Assembly (NCBI GenBank): GCA_001566295.1
Contig: KQ964247.1
Location: forward strand, 1,922,001-1,986,000
Reading direction: 5' to 3'
DNA from: Microdochium bolleyi
Lineage: Eukaryota > Ascomycota > Sordariomycetes > Xylariales > Microdochiaceae
Length of the DNA: 64,000 nt
Shown here: one piece after another, positions 10,358 through 22,712 of the stretch
How the letters are laid out: each line of letters begins with the position of its first letter
Position numbering within the stretch: the first letter of the stretch is position 1
Program-made: the position numbers and the translations under genes
The notes under the pieces: model-generated
Databases searched by the model: none
The model's input: the letters and a program-made list of their open reading frames with translations, nothing else
What the model was told of the DNA's origin: nothing

Positions 10358-12495
10358 CTACATGCCACCGAGTATCGCATGAGCTTCGGTGAGCTCCGAT
10401 GCCGACTTGCTGGCTGGATCAAGTGCTTCCTTCAGCTGCTGGGAAATCCCCCGCATCGCACTGATGGAATGCACATATCTGGCTCTCATACCCGCGCTGG
10501 CTCCTCGGAGGAGAGAGGCGGCCAACCACACTACATCCACGAACAGATCCACTGTCGCCGGGTCTTGTAGGAAAGCAGGCTCGGCAGGTACACTCAAGGC
10601 GGCAACACCTGTGACAACGTCCATCCAGCTCTCCGGAGTGTTTCTTTCTGTCTCGATCACCAGTCCCAGCACGAACACAATCCGAGTACCCCGGATCGCA
10701 TCGACCATGGATATGGAAGCGAGATCCGAGGCATTCGAGAGTACAGCCAGCAGATCCTTCGTCAGGATTTGCCACCCATTCTCGGTATTGAAAGCCTCAA
10801 TCCCAACGCTCGTCCGAAGTATACCCTCCAGTGCTGTTAGAGCCGGCAGACGGTAGTCTAGGCCTTGAGGATTCGACTTTGTCGGAGTGGGTGTGCTGCT
10901 CTGATACAATTCCAGGAGCATATCCACCAGGCCTGCCCCCTGCTCACGAAGCGTGTCACCGTCGTCGTCGCGCAGCCATAGCGCGATGGCCCGGATGGCT
11001 GAGAGCGTCAACGGGTCTGTGGATGCATTGTCGCCCTTGGAGTCCCATGCTAGAGTCTTATGCGAGCCTGAAGACGTGTGAGCCTGGCCAGCACGGGCTT
11101 CCACATGTAAGCCCTGTGCTCCGGCCACCGCTGCGTCCCATCGATCTCTGAGAAACTCCATGGTGAGTGAGACAGTCTCTGCGATCGATTTACTGAGCTT
11201 GATCATAAGGTCAGGCTCCAGGTTGAAAGCTTCAGTTGTTGATACTGTGGGGGCACTGCTCTGCGATCCATCTAGCCTTTCTATGTAGGCAATAAGATGT
11301 CCGATGAAAGCAGTGAGGATGTCCATGGCCGAGGTCAGTCTGCGCGAAGTCTGCGGGTAGCTCGAATCATTGAGCTGATCCAACAGTGAAGGCAGAGTAG
11401 CTCGAATATCGACCATGATGAGGCTGATGAATAGGAAGGAAAAGGGCTTGGACGAGGTCGATGCATCTCCTCTGAATAGCAAACTTGGCATGGTCTCGGG
11501 GTACAGCAGTAGCAGTGTACCGGCGCAATTCGTGTATGCTGAGCGCCCCTGGGCCGAGGGCCGATTCGTACACAACTTACGTATCAGCGTCACAACAGCA
11601 TTAAGCCACGAGGGAGTTTGAGGGATCAGCTGTAATCAATGTATGGTCAGCTCCTTTGTGTCAGAATGAGGGAATCTCGCAAGATACACAACGTGATCTG
11701 CAACTTACATCTAGGTCTAAGCTCGACAAGAACGGAAGAAACTCAAGCAAACTTGTCGCATCCGTGCCGTGGAATGCTGATATTAAAGCTCGGAGACCTA
11801 GATCAATGTTTTGTCTGATTTCGGTGCGTGCTTGCACATCTTGCACCAGTGTTGGACCGTGTTGCCATGCCCACTGTAAAATAGGCAGCACATGATGATA
11901 CTCGGGGGCGATCTCAAACAATGGCGAGCAGTCCTCGACATCAAGCCTTGCGAAAATCGCTGCACCTTCTGGTATTGAGACAAGGCTCAGCAGAGTTTCC
12001 AAGATGACTGATGTCGTCTCTTTTGAGCTTCACACCCGATGTTAATGAGAAAGCGCACGCTGAGGATTTGCGATCGCGGACTTACCTATACAACACTGCA
12101 GCGACTAGCGCTGGTATCTTGTTCAGCAGCTTGTCATCTCTCTTGGCGGCGTCAGGCAGTAGCACGGCAAAGGTGTGTAGCACAGCGACGGCTAGATCAA
12201 GCATGTCTCTGGCCTGTGACCCATCAGACCCAGGGTGGGAGCCTGTTTTGAGCAGGCGGGCGAGGAACTTGGGCGAGATGGAGTTCCAGAGGCTCTGAAT
12301 GACCTCGCCATCTTGTTGCAGGTCTGGTGAGTTGTCGAGCACCGACTTGAGGAGCGCAAGGCCGACGAACCTTGACGTGTCGTCTTTGGACTGAAGCAGG
12401 TCCCGGATCTTGGCTATCGATGGCACAGCGTCGGGGCCCTGTTCCGAGGCTGCTGCGGAACCAGCCGCTGGCTCTGGCAGTCTCTCGTCCGCCAT
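10358..12495 (-). CDS. Neurochondrin family protein
   Basis: Three exons on the minus strand (12495-12086, 12027-11709, 11629-10358) encode 666 residues. The two introns have GTAAG donors; the first has a CATTAAC branch point, and the acceptors are GAAG and ACAG. The protein is an all-helical, armadillo-like repeat protein without membrane spans. Family-type blocks include SKDDTSRFVGLALLKSVLDN near residue 35, the PSWLNAVVTLIRKL segment near 250 and SSKPFSFLFISLIMVDIRA near 290. Neurochondrin in animals is a cytoplasmic neuronal protein; the fungal members are uncharacterised. A possible GTAAGTT donor just after TLIR was not used, because reading through gives the conserved segment. The gene is divergent to the CLC channel gene with a 416-nt shared upstream region. 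Confidence 0.82.
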
Positions 12496-12911
12496 CGTGT
12501 GTCAGGACGTTGAAGATGTTTTGGTGATCTGCCCGCCGGACGGATTCCGCGTGGTTGTCAGTGTAGAGCGTTGCGTGAGGTCCACCTGCAGGGAAACTGC
12601 ACCGCAATCGCAGCGTCCCACAAGCAACCCTTGGCTTGGGAAGGGCCAGGGCCCGTCATCGCGGGGGATCCCGCCCCGAGCTCTAGCTTCCCTCCCTGCG
12701 AGCGATGCTTGAACCTTCCAGCATCCACGCGACTGCATCGACCAAGGGGAGCTACATTTCAAGCCTAGACCCTGCGCTCAGCTGGAGGCACCTGATCAAT
12801 CTCCACGACCAGCCGACCGCAAGCTTGATGGTCCGCCAGAGCGTAACCCCTTACATTCCCAACCAGCACTGATGCCGACCTGCGACCTGTCCGCGACCAG
12901 CCTCGTGAAGC
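12496..12911. promoter_or_regulatory. Bidirectional promoter region, neurochondrin/CLC
   Basis: The two start codons lie head to head only 416 nt apart, so both promoters must sit here. No TATA box was recognised. The CLC side has a leader with GACCAGC-type repeats near 12800-12900. Confidence 0.55.
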
Positions 12912-15852
12912 ATGGCAGCTCAGGGCAGCGACTATTTCAATCGACAAGGCGCAGGCGCTTCGTCGTCATCCTCCTTATCACGGCCAGAAAACCCATCGAT
13001 GCCAGACCCAGACGACCTGGACGACCTCTTCGCCGAGAATGACGCCAACGATGCTGTCTGGAGAGACGACCCTCTCGACAATGAACCCCCCGAGACCTTG
13101 AGCTTCAAGCGTAAACAGAAACAGTCGACCTTCTCCCAGGCCACCCGATTCCTGGGCCTGTCGTCCGACCGAAGGGGCTCCCCCTTCTCACGAGGCGGTA
13201 CCGATAGCCCTTCGAGGTTTGCGTCCGGGTCTGGAGCAGGACCCAGTCGTGCGGACACCCCGACGTTACTGGATCCCAAGGAAGCCGCGCCGCTCGACTG
13301 GTATGTCGAGGGACCTGGTCGCAGGGTTGGCTACGAGGACCTGACGGCCATTGACTGGATCTTCGAGTACACGAAAGAGAGGCAGCGGTTGCGGGTTCTA
13401 TACTCGAGCGCAACGGGAGTAATAGGATATATCCAACAATTGATGGACTCCAGCCAGGTCTGGATTATCCTTGTGCTCACAGGCATAGCGGTTGGTGCGA
13501 TCGCTGCCGGCATAGATGTCGTGTCTGACTGGCTGGGTGACCTGAAGGGTGGCTATTGCTCAGCATCAGCCGACGGCGGAGCGTTCTATCTCAGCAGATC
13601 GTTCTGCTGCTGGGGCTATGACCAAGGCGACAAATGCCTGGGATGGAAGCCTTGGGCTGCAGCTCTAGGTGTCGGTCACGGAGCCGGGAAGTGGTTCATT
13701 GAGTACATTTTCTTCCTCTGCTTTTCGGTAAGTCCAACCAGTCCGTTGGTGGTTTTGGTTGCAACACATGCCTTACTCATGTGACAGGTACTATTCGCCG
13801 CATGTGCTGCGTTCCTGGTCAAGGAATACGCCATGTACGCCAAACATAGTGGAATACCGGAGATCAAGACTGTGCTGGGTGGCTTCATTATGCGCCGCTT
13901 CTTGGGAGGGTGGACACTCGTGACAAAGTCATTGGGCCTTGTGAGTGCCGGCCTTATCTATTCCTTGGCTGGTAATGCCATTTACTAACTCGTCACAGTG
14001 CCTGGCAGTCGCATCCGGCATGTGGCTTGGTAAAGAAGGCCCGTTGGTACACGTCGCCTGTTGTTGTGCCAATGTGTTCATCAAGCTATTTCCAACCATC
14101 AACAACAACGAAGGTATGTTTCTGGCTTGCAGCAAAAGGCTTCACTTCACTGTATCATGCGACTGACGCCTCCTAGCGCGCAAGAGAGAGGTCCTCTCGG
14201 CCGCTGCTGCCTCCGGGATATCAGTTGCCTTTGGTGCTCCCATCGGCGGCGTGCTCTTCAGCCTCGAGCAGCTCTCGTACTATTTCCCCGACAAGACAAT
14301 GTGGCAGAGCTTCGTCTGCGCCATGACAGCAGCAGTCGTACTACAGGCTATCGACCCCTTCCGGTCTGGGCAACTCGTCCTTTACCAAGTCGAGTACAAG
14401 AACAGTTGGCACGCATTTGAGCTTATTCCTTTTGGAATTCTTGGCATCCTGGGTGGCATCTACGGCGGATTGTTCATCAAAGCCAACATGTTCATCGCCC
14501 AGTGGAAGAAAGCCACTCCCTACATGCCAGGCCCAATTGTCCAGGTTGTGATCGTGGCCTCTCTCACTGCACTTGTCAACTACCCCAACTTTTATATGCG
14601 CGCACAGACATCAGAGCTTGTGTCGTCTTTGTTCTCAGATTGTGCGCTGGTCCTCGACGATCAATTCGGACTCTGTAAGACAGGTGCGGCGTCGGCAGGC
14701 ACCATCGTCTTATTGTTCTTTGCTGCGGGCATGGGCTTCTTTCTAGCATCGATCACATTCGGTCTCCAGCTCCCAGCGGGTATCATCCTCCCTTCCATGG
14801 GCATCGGCGCTGCCACTGGTCGCGCAGTCGGCATCATTGTGGACATATGGCAAAAGAACCACCCGGACTTTTTCCCATTTGGCGCCTGCACCCCTGGCGT
14901 GACATGCGTGACTCCAGGAGTCTACGCCATCATCGGTGCGGCAGCAACGCTGGCAGGCGTGACACGCATGACCGTTTCCATCGTGGTCATTACGTTCGAG
15001 CTGACAGGCGCCCTTACCTACGTTCTCCCCATCATGATCGCGGTCATGATCAGCAAGTGGGTTGGCGACGCCTTCTCGCGGCGCGGCATCTACGAGTCCT
15101 GGATTCACTTCAACGCCTACCCGTTCCTCGACAGCAGCGAGGAAGGCGGCAGCACGCAGCACATCCCGGACGTGCCCGTAGGCCAGATCATGACGCGCAC
15201 CGAGGACCTCGTCGTGCTCACCGCGACAGGCCACACGATCGCCAGCCTGCGCGGCGTGCTCGAGTCGTGCGACTACCGCGGCTTCCCCGTCATCAGCGAC
15301 CCTCGCGAAGCTATATTGCTCGGCTACATCTCGCGCGCAGAGCTCGCCTACAACATCTCGAATGCATCGCAGCCGCCGCGCTCCCTGCCGCCCGACGCCG
15401 AGGCCTTCTTCAGCCACCAGGTTCTCGCGGACCCGCAGACCACGCTCGACCTGCGGCCCTGGATGGACCAGACACCGCTGACCCTGCCGAGCCGCAGCTC
15501 CCTGCACCTCGCAGTGAGCTACTTCCAGAAGCTCGGCGTGCGGTACGTGCTGTTCAGCGACCGCGGCGTGCTGCAGGGCCTGCTCACGAAGAAGGACTGC
15601 TGGTACGTGCTCAACGGCGCCGAGGAGACGCGGCGGACCGAGAATGCATCCTCATCAGGGGCGGGCAGCGGGGGTGGCGGTGGTAGTGGTGGTGGTTCAA
15701 TGGGCCTGCATGGCGGGCATCGTGGACAGCATGGCATCCCATTTGGTGCGGAGGGCCTGGGCCTGCTCGGCGTGGATGAGGAAGAAGAGGACGACTTCAT
15801 AGGTGGGAGTGGGAGGGATAGACAGAGCGGTGGGAGGAGCGGCTTGATCTAG
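12912..15852 (+). CDS. CLC-type chloride channel / Cl-/H+ antiporter
   Basis: Four exons (12912-13727, 13788-13940, 13999-14113, 14177-15852) encode 919 residues. A disordered, Ser/Asp-rich cytosolic N-terminus of about 150 residues precedes the helical CLC core. The anion-pathway motif is read as HSGIPEIK near residue 293 (the usual GSGIP, with H for the first G). GKEGP near 334-338 keeps the gating glutamate, and PAGIILPSM is the third CLC signature. Two CBS domains follow, near residues 690-745 and 795-840, and then a Gly/Ser-rich and acidic tail. Fungal relatives act in vacuolar/Golgi or plasma-membrane ion balance. The retained gate Glu is compatible with exchange activity, but the sequence alone does not decide between channel and antiporter. 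The introns are 58-63 nt with clear TAAC/TGAC branch points. Confidence 0.92.
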
Positions 15853-16670
15853 AGTACAACTTGGTTGGGAACTGGTTAGTACGGAAATATAATGAAATCG
15901 TACCTCATGCGCATTTTCTCCGCGATGCTGACCATCGCTGTTGTCGACTCCTGCGATGGTGAGTCGGGGCTTGCCTAGCTTGAAGAGTTCAGACACTGTT
16001 CGGACATACTAGACACGAAGCAAGGCACGCTGGAATCCGCACAGAATCCGAATATCACTTTGCGTGTGGGCCCAAGTTTGCGCTTTGCGAGGCTGCGCCA
16101 AGGTCAGGCGCATGCACGCGCCATGGGCATGCTTTGCTACAATACAAATCGCTGATGGTGATGGGTATATACAAAATGTGTGTGGTCCCTCGCAAGCATC
16201 GCGCACCCCGGGCCAGGCTCTTTTTGGGTGTCGACCCACGCATGGCTCGACCACCCTGGTGTGGTCCCAGTAGCGCAATGTGAAATGGCAATAACAGGTC
16301 CGAGGTCCGATCTCTCAGGCTCTATCGGCCTGCGGTCATTCTGGAGGCAAATGCTGTTCCATGCAGTCGGCATGCTGGCCGTGAAGGCAGTGCGGTGCCA
16401 GGCGCGAGTACAGCGACCTTCTTGCCACAGATACTAGTAATAATGTGCTGACCTGCTGACCAAACAATCGGAGCTTACAAAGCACAACCGTGAGACCGTA
16501 GTGCTAAGGGTGTTACGTCTGTGGTGTATCTTCGAGCAGGTGTAGTGATCGCCAAAGCCTCGAAAGCCGTTTTTGGTGGGCCCGTGCACATGGCACCCGG
16601 GAGGTTGTGATACCGGCGAGGCTTCTCGGCTGGGCGCAAAGAGGCGACGGATAGACGTCGCACGACTGTC
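15853..16670. other. Intergenic between CLC and SLX8 (convergent)
   Basis: 818 nt holding only the 3' flanks of two convergent genes. The short overlapping frames show no family signature, and nothing else was recognised. Confidence 0.5.
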
Positions 16671-17660
16671 TCAACCAGCAGGGCGCTTGCCTTGTTTCCT
16701 CGTCGTCATGAGCTTGAGCTCGAGGTGGAAATAGCCCTTTGAGGTTTTCGACTTTGTGCTCTTCAGGTCCACTTTTGTGCGGCACACAGGGCAAACCTTC
16801 TTGTTGCTATCAATGTGCAGTGCCGAGTGCAGGCATTCGGAGCAAAATAGGTGACCTAGAGAGAGTCCGTGTTAGAGAGTTCGTGTTAAACGCTTCTGTA
16901 TCAAAGCTGGCCAATCCCTGGTTGGGTGCTTACCACAATGCGTCACTGTCAAAGCAGTCACGTCGTCCATGCAGATGACGCACTGGAACTTGCCCAGCTG
17001 TATTCTGTTGTCGGGCTTTGGGGTCAGGGTGGTTTGGGGCACCTCGGTAGCATCTGACAAGTCGATAGCCAGCCCATCATCTCCTGGTGACCCCGAGAAG
17101 AGCTTTTCCAGCTCGTCATCGTCCTCCTTGAACGGATCGTCGACCTCCGGCTGTCCCGGTATCCTACTGGACTTGGCTGGCCGCTGCTCCTCGTGGAATA
17201 GAGACGCGCGGCGCTTTCGTAACGAGCTCGAGGTGCTCGACAATCCGTCTGTGGCTGTGGCCGAGGGATGCCGCGGGGGCTGTTGTAGTAGGCCTGGCAT
17301 AGGAAGTGACGTGGGGGCCTCTCGAAGTATGGAGACGGCGTCGTCGTGGTCTGGCTCTTCTTTAGTGAGGTCGACTACGCCGCCGGCCCTGACCCGGGGC
17401 GGTCTCCTGGGTGGCGGATGTGGTGGCATGATGGCGCGAGTCTCGAGTGGTTTCGGGAGCTCGAATGTCGGTGCTCCGGTCGGCGTGTGGCGAGGCGAGG
17501 GGGAGAGCGGAGGGAGAGAGGGCGAGGAGAAGTCGGTCGTGGCCAGTGCCAGCAGGTATGGGTCATCGACGCTGTTTTGCTGAGGGAGCGGCGTGCGCCA
17601 GGCAGCTGTCTGGCCGCGTGAGAGAAAGTGCGATGTGCTGGCCTGACAAGATGGTGGCAT
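16671..17660 (-). CDS. SLX8: Slx8-type SUMO-targeted RING E3 ubiquitin ligase
   Basis: Two exons (17660-16934 and 16855-16671) encode 303 residues. The C-terminal C3HC4 RING starts at CVICMDD near residue 227. It is split by the intron exactly between the C and G of HCGHLFC, continues as CSECLHSALHID and ends with VCPVCRTKVD. The tail GYFHLELKLM is typical of fungal Slx8. The N-terminal 220 residues are Pro/Ser-rich and disordered. They hold VVDLT (95-99), followed by acidic residues, and a second hydrophobic-acidic segment AIDLSDATE near 198; both resemble SUMO-interacting motifs. LRKRR near 147 is a possible nuclear signal. The family ubiquitinates SUMO-modified nuclear proteins in genome maintenance. 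The ATG at 17660 is the first in frame. Confidence 0.8.
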
Positions 17661-18872
17661 GTGTGTAGGCGGGCGGCGAGTCGTGCGAGGGTAATCTCGA
17701 AGTCGCCAGGAGCGGCTGTGGTGGGCCGCTCACTCGCTCGGAGTCGGCTGCGAGAGTGCCTGCCTCGGCAGGTGCTTGTCCCTGGGGAATATGCTCGTGG
17801 CGGCGGTGGGTGGCACGTCCAGGCGATCGCGAGCGGTTCCGAGCCTGACGGGCGTTGTGTCTTGTGGTGTAGTTGTACTTGTTGTTGTTGATGTAGTGGA
17901 GGCGAGGGACGGCAGTTGGTGATGATGCACTCGAGGGCTGGTGGAGTCCCCTGGTCGGCTCGGGGTGGCGGATTTGGTGCAGTATTGCACCAGGTCAAGC
18001 CCTGTCAAAAGGACGGCCGATTTGTTGTGCCGCCCAAGCCTTTGCTTCGTCTGACCCACGCCCAGCTCACTGCGATTCACGTTGCACGAGCACCAGGCAC
18101 GGCTGCAAACAGCGCTCCTGCCGTTACAGATCATCAGGCTTGAATCTTCACCCGACCGCATCTAGTCAAACATGAAAGAAATCATCAATGTCCCTAGCGC
18201 TATGAGCATGACACTGGCATTATCCTTCCTCCTCTGCGCAGTGCTCTTTGTCAGTGCCCCATAAATCCCGGCACGGCAAGGAACGCGGTTGGCCAGGAAC
18301 ACCTCGGCGCGGGCTTATGCTCCGGCTCGCCCGCACTGTTATGCGCGCGCTTGCCAGACCGTGGACAACGCCCTCCTAGGGCAGGGAAAACAACATCCAT
18401 TCAGCTGCGATCGAAAAAGAAAAGAACGCAATCAGGGACCGCGCGTAGCCCGAGTCTCGGGCAAGCCATGCGAACAAGTCTTGCATCGCTGCTCCTTGGT
18501 ACACTCAATCATCACGGAAGGTATCCATCCGTAGGGCACGAAATGCTGGTCGTCAGCTGCATTGCAGCTCAGCTCTCGTGACGAGCAAGCCACCGTTGGC
18601 CAGCTTCCGCGCCAAAGGTTGTTTGTTGCTTCCGCGTCAACCAGACTCGTCATGAGGACGAGAGGGGCCTTGTTTTTCTCCGAAGAGCGGCTCGGAAGTC
18701 ACGAGGGGCCTTCTAGCGGTAGTGCTCCGAGCACCAAGCCCTCACAGACTACAGATTCCTCGAAATGGAAGAGTTGCAATATGTGCAAAGATGGTAGGTG
18801 AAAGGCATGTTTTCAAATACAGGGCTTGAGCAAAAAGCTGGCCCGTCAATATTGAATCATTGGTACTCTATC
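17661..18872. other. Intergenic: SLX8 promoter and MFS 3' flank
   Basis: 1.2 kb. A minus-strand frame (17998-17375) overlaps the SLX8 start, but it is Pro/His/Arg-rich, looks like a shadow of GC-rich DNA and shares no family signature. No gene is supported. Confidence 0.5.
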
Positions 18873-20681
18873 TCAAGCTTCACCATCTCCGGCTTCACCC
18901 CTGATACTTCGCTGCTGCGCTTGCTGCTGTCTTTTTCTCCTCAGCATGACGCAAGCAAATGAAGCGCTTATAAAGAACCCGGCGATCCCAAGGCCGATGC
19001 CGAGATACCATGCCGCACGATAGCCCTTCAGTATCGCAGCTGGATCACCACCGCTGCCGCTGTTGTGCGATTTACCAACCCCCTCGTCGACACTCGTCCG
19101 GTGCACCCGCATCTCCACTGCTCCCGCGACCCCCAGGGCCAGGGCGCCGCTGTAGTTTATGACCGTCGTCACCAGGCTCGCGGCGATGCCCTGGTGGTCC
19201 GACCCCACGAGGTCCGACAGCATGAGCGTGGCCGCGGGGAAGCTGAGATCCATGCCCCACGTGATGACAATGTTGCAGATGAACGTCTGCAGCCAGTAGC
19301 TCTGCTCGACGGGCGCCGTGGCGATGAGCACCGTGCCGACCGTGAAGGCGAGCAGCGCGAACGTCATGACCACGGCCGGCCCCACGCGCTGCAGGATGAC
19401 CCCCGTGGTGAGCGCGGCGCAGATGCCGCAGAGCAGGATGGGGCTGTGCCACGCAGTGGCCAGCAGGGGCGAGGCGCCCCGGAGCACGGAGTAGAACTCC
19501 CACGTGTAGTATATCCATATGCCGAAGCAGCCCCAGCCGCAGAAGACGGCTAGCAGGATGTACACCACGCCCGGGCTGATGGCCTCGCAGGGCAGCAAGG
19601 GTCTCCTGGCGTGCTTCTCGATGTACACGAAGGTAATGGCCAGGAGAACGCCGCTGAGGAAGAGGATCAGGACGTGAGGCTGGTCCCAGCCGTCGAATGT
19701 GCCCAGGTTGCAGGCGACGCCGAAGAGTGCCAGACCTGATATGCCGGTCAGGGCTCCAATGATGTCGAGTTCAGACGCAAGAAGCCATACTCCGCTGACT
19801 GAAGTCACCGACGCGCCATTTGCTTGATCTTCGGGGACGACGAAGACAGCGGCCACCGCCACGAGCAGCAGCACAGCCGTCAGACCGAGAAAGGCTGCGG
19901 GCAGCCACAGCATTGCCAGTAGTGCTGCGAACAGTGGCGAGAGGATGGCCGACACAGGCGCCATGGCCCCAAACATGGCAAACACCATGGCCTTCCGCGG
20001 TCCCGGGACATATGTCACTCCGAGCAGCGCGACCGCATTGGGAATGCACAATGCTGGACCTACTCCTTGCAGGACTCTCGCTGTGAGGAACATGACGTAA
20101 CTGTGCTTGGGAAGGTAGCTACAGAATCCGCAGAGCAGCGTAAAGAATGCGAACCACAAGTTGCCGATGATGAAGACACGCTTGTGCCCGAAGAAGTCAC
20201 CGAGGCGACCTGCGAAGAGTATCAGGGTTCCTGCTGACAGTCCATACGAGGCCATGAGCCAGGGGAGTTTGTCGCTGCCCACGCCCAGGGACTCTCCGAT
20301 GTTCTGTACTATGGCCAGCGGGCCATTAAGACCAGATACTATTTGTAAGACACGTCAGCATGCCCATCTGACATATCGATTGCTCGACCGGTGGACCATG
20401 AGTTGATACGTACTGGGTGTGAAATTGGCCGTGGCGACGACAAGGAAGAAAGTGATTTCACGAGCCAGAGGCATCGGCTGCCCCAGAAACACATGCGCTC
20501 GAGAAATGGCCTGAGCCTGCAGCATTACCTCGCTCACGTCTTCTTGGCCTTTCTCATGGCAGATGATGCTTTGCGAGCTAGTAGGTGATGGAGAGTTGGT
20601 TGGATACTGGAAGCAAACGTCGACATCTGAACTCCTGGGCGTCGAGGTGTTCGAACTGGTGGTAACCCCTGCGGACTCCAT
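18873..20681 (-). CDS. MFS transporter (DHA2-like drug/H+ antiporter group)
   Basis: Two exons (20681-20414 and 20338-18873) encode 577 residues. The intron 20413-20339 has a GTACGT donor and an AATAG acceptor. A disordered Ser/Thr-rich N-terminus of about 65 residues is followed by about 12-14 membrane spans. MFS motif A is visible as GRLGDFFGHKRV after TM2, and RVLQGVGPALCIPNAVALLG corresponds to the TM4-TM5 motif region. PWLMASYGLSAG in TM2 and the length resemble fungal DHA2 exporters such as Atr1-like proteins. A Gln/Arg-rich cytosolic tail ends the protein. The substrate cannot be inferred: there is no adjacent biosynthetic cluster, so a resistance or general export role is only a family-level guess. 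Confidence 0.85.
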
Positions 20682-22712
20682 TCTTGGTAGAGGGCAGAAT
20701 AGGAACTGCTCGGGCGTCGTACAAAGTCAACGGGGCTCGAGAATATGACGAGAAGATCTATCGTGTCGATGCAGTACCAGACTGGATCGTGAAACTTATC
20801 GTAAGGATGCTCTATCTTCACGACATAGCCGCTTGCCAAACGTTCAACCAGGAATCGACGGATATGACATTCTTTATATGTATGCCAGCTGACAGGATCT
20901 GGTTTGCTCCGTCACTACCCTTGGGCACTCTTGCGGGACAAACACTCAAGGAACGGCGACTCCGGATTTCAGATTGTCCACAGTGTCTTGGGTGGCAAAT
21001 CGGTGAATCCCTAGCACACAAGCCGACAAAGGATGAGTGCCGCGTGCTTGTCAAAGCACGAAACAGTACAAAGACTCCACTAGGCCAGAGCCGCTCCTAC
21101 GGACGTAAACAGGCGGACGGTGATCTGCGGTTGGTGGTTGGAAAGTGACTCGGACACGCTTTTGCGTCGCCGGGACGCTCCGCGGCCCAATCCTCGTCTG
21201 GTGGAAAGGGCCACGGTAGTGCGAAGTCCGGTCCATACACCCGGTACTCTGCTTGTTGTGTACCTGGTGACACAAGAGGCCATAACATAGGATGATAGAC
21301 TCGAGCCGTTGCGTCGCGTCGGCTCCTGGAAGACCGTGTAACAATCCACAGGGTCTGGAGAGATAGAGAGGCTGTGACAGGGCGGACCGAGGACGATGAT
21401 TCACAGTAGCACCGGGCGTCCGTGAGGGACAGATTCATGTCATACCCCGACAACCAGATGATAAAAAGCAGCTCTTGGTCTTTCGACGGCGTTGCTGGTT
21501 TGAACTGCCGGCCGGAAGCCATCACGCAAGTCTGGAAGCGTGGAATTGGCGTAGCAGAAACGATCTACAATGCGTGGAGAAGAAAACGGAAGGACTCCCA
21601 AGCAGCATTCAGACGCTCTTCGCGTGCTTTCTTACTGCTGGGACAGACTAATAGCATCTCGCTGTTTCCTTTGCTGTGTTTCCGTCACACAAATCCACTG
21701 TGGGTGGGCGTTCTACTGCTGATACTTGATCTCGAAAGCTTGGAAGTTGCCGATTGTGACACTGCAGTGTCAGAATCAAAGCGAAATACTACAGCGTTAC
21801 GCTCGCAACATCGACCTCTTGGGGCTTTCATAGTGCCCCAAGAGGATCGAGGCAAGCTGAACGTGAGCTGCCGATAGATGATGCGAATATCGCTCGATGC
21901 AAACTTCCGAGACTTGCCGTCCGAGATTCAGCACTCGAAGGACGACCCCGGAGCCAGCCCCAAACAAGTCATTCTCGGCTACCCGGTTCGACGTCAGACA
22001 TGCATTCCCGACAGCAGGCTAAGGCGGAATGTTCCAAAGCTGTGAGGCTACCAGTTCCGGTGACGAGAAGAGGCTGCTGGTTCTCGCTTGTTCTTGGGTG
22101 ATTGAGCAAGAATGCCTAAGTGGCAACTGACAGGCTCTTGTCACGCTACACGATGTATCATCGCCCGCAATCTCCACGGTCGTGTTGAAAACATGCAAGT
22201 GGTTCGCAACGCACGTGGCGACCACATGGATCATGGACAGTTGTGTCGCGGCAAAACGTCAGAGAAGTGGTTGATGATGCTCAGCTGCTTGCAGTTTGCA
22301 AGAGGACAGGTGAATATTGTAGGCAACGCGGACGGGCCAGGTAGGTTTCCGAACCTTGCAGATTGTTCGATGCAGGAGTCTAGAAGGTGAAGCACAAACA
22401 ACCCTGCTTGTGACGGATGCAAGGACATGGTGGAGCGGGAGGGAAGCAGCGTGACTAAGCAGGGAACCATCTCCTCCACATCGCAGGGTCTGGTCTTCGA
22501 TGATGCAGGGATCCCGGCAGTCTCTCGCCCTCGCATGCGCTGCCTTTTTCGCATCCCTTGCCATCGTCTTGCGCAGCTTCGTCGTCACGCTTGTCGACCC
22601 CTCACGAGCCACAGCACGGTGGCACCAGTTCTCTACACCCGCCGCGCCTTCCACCTCCACGCGACAACGGCCTGCGACACACATACGCCATGCCCGTCGA
22701 GCCCAGGTAACC
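20682..22712. other. Intergenic: divergent promoters of MFS gene and MIP1
   Basis: Two kilobases between divergent starts. No gene was recognised, and open frames on both strands are short and overlapping. If Mip1 starts at the upstream ATG (22500), the last 213 nt are coding. Confidence 0.5.

Noticed and set aside
11370..11590. Possible third intron in the neurochondrin-family gene (GTAAGTT after TLIR)
   Set aside because: The in-frame reading across it (SKPFSFLFISLIMVDIRA and flanks) is typical of the family, so the donor-like sequence is probably unused.
14743..15686. Long frames on both strands inside the CLC channel exon 4
   Set aside because: They are out-of-frame shadows; the CLC frame itself carries all family motifs and CBS domains.
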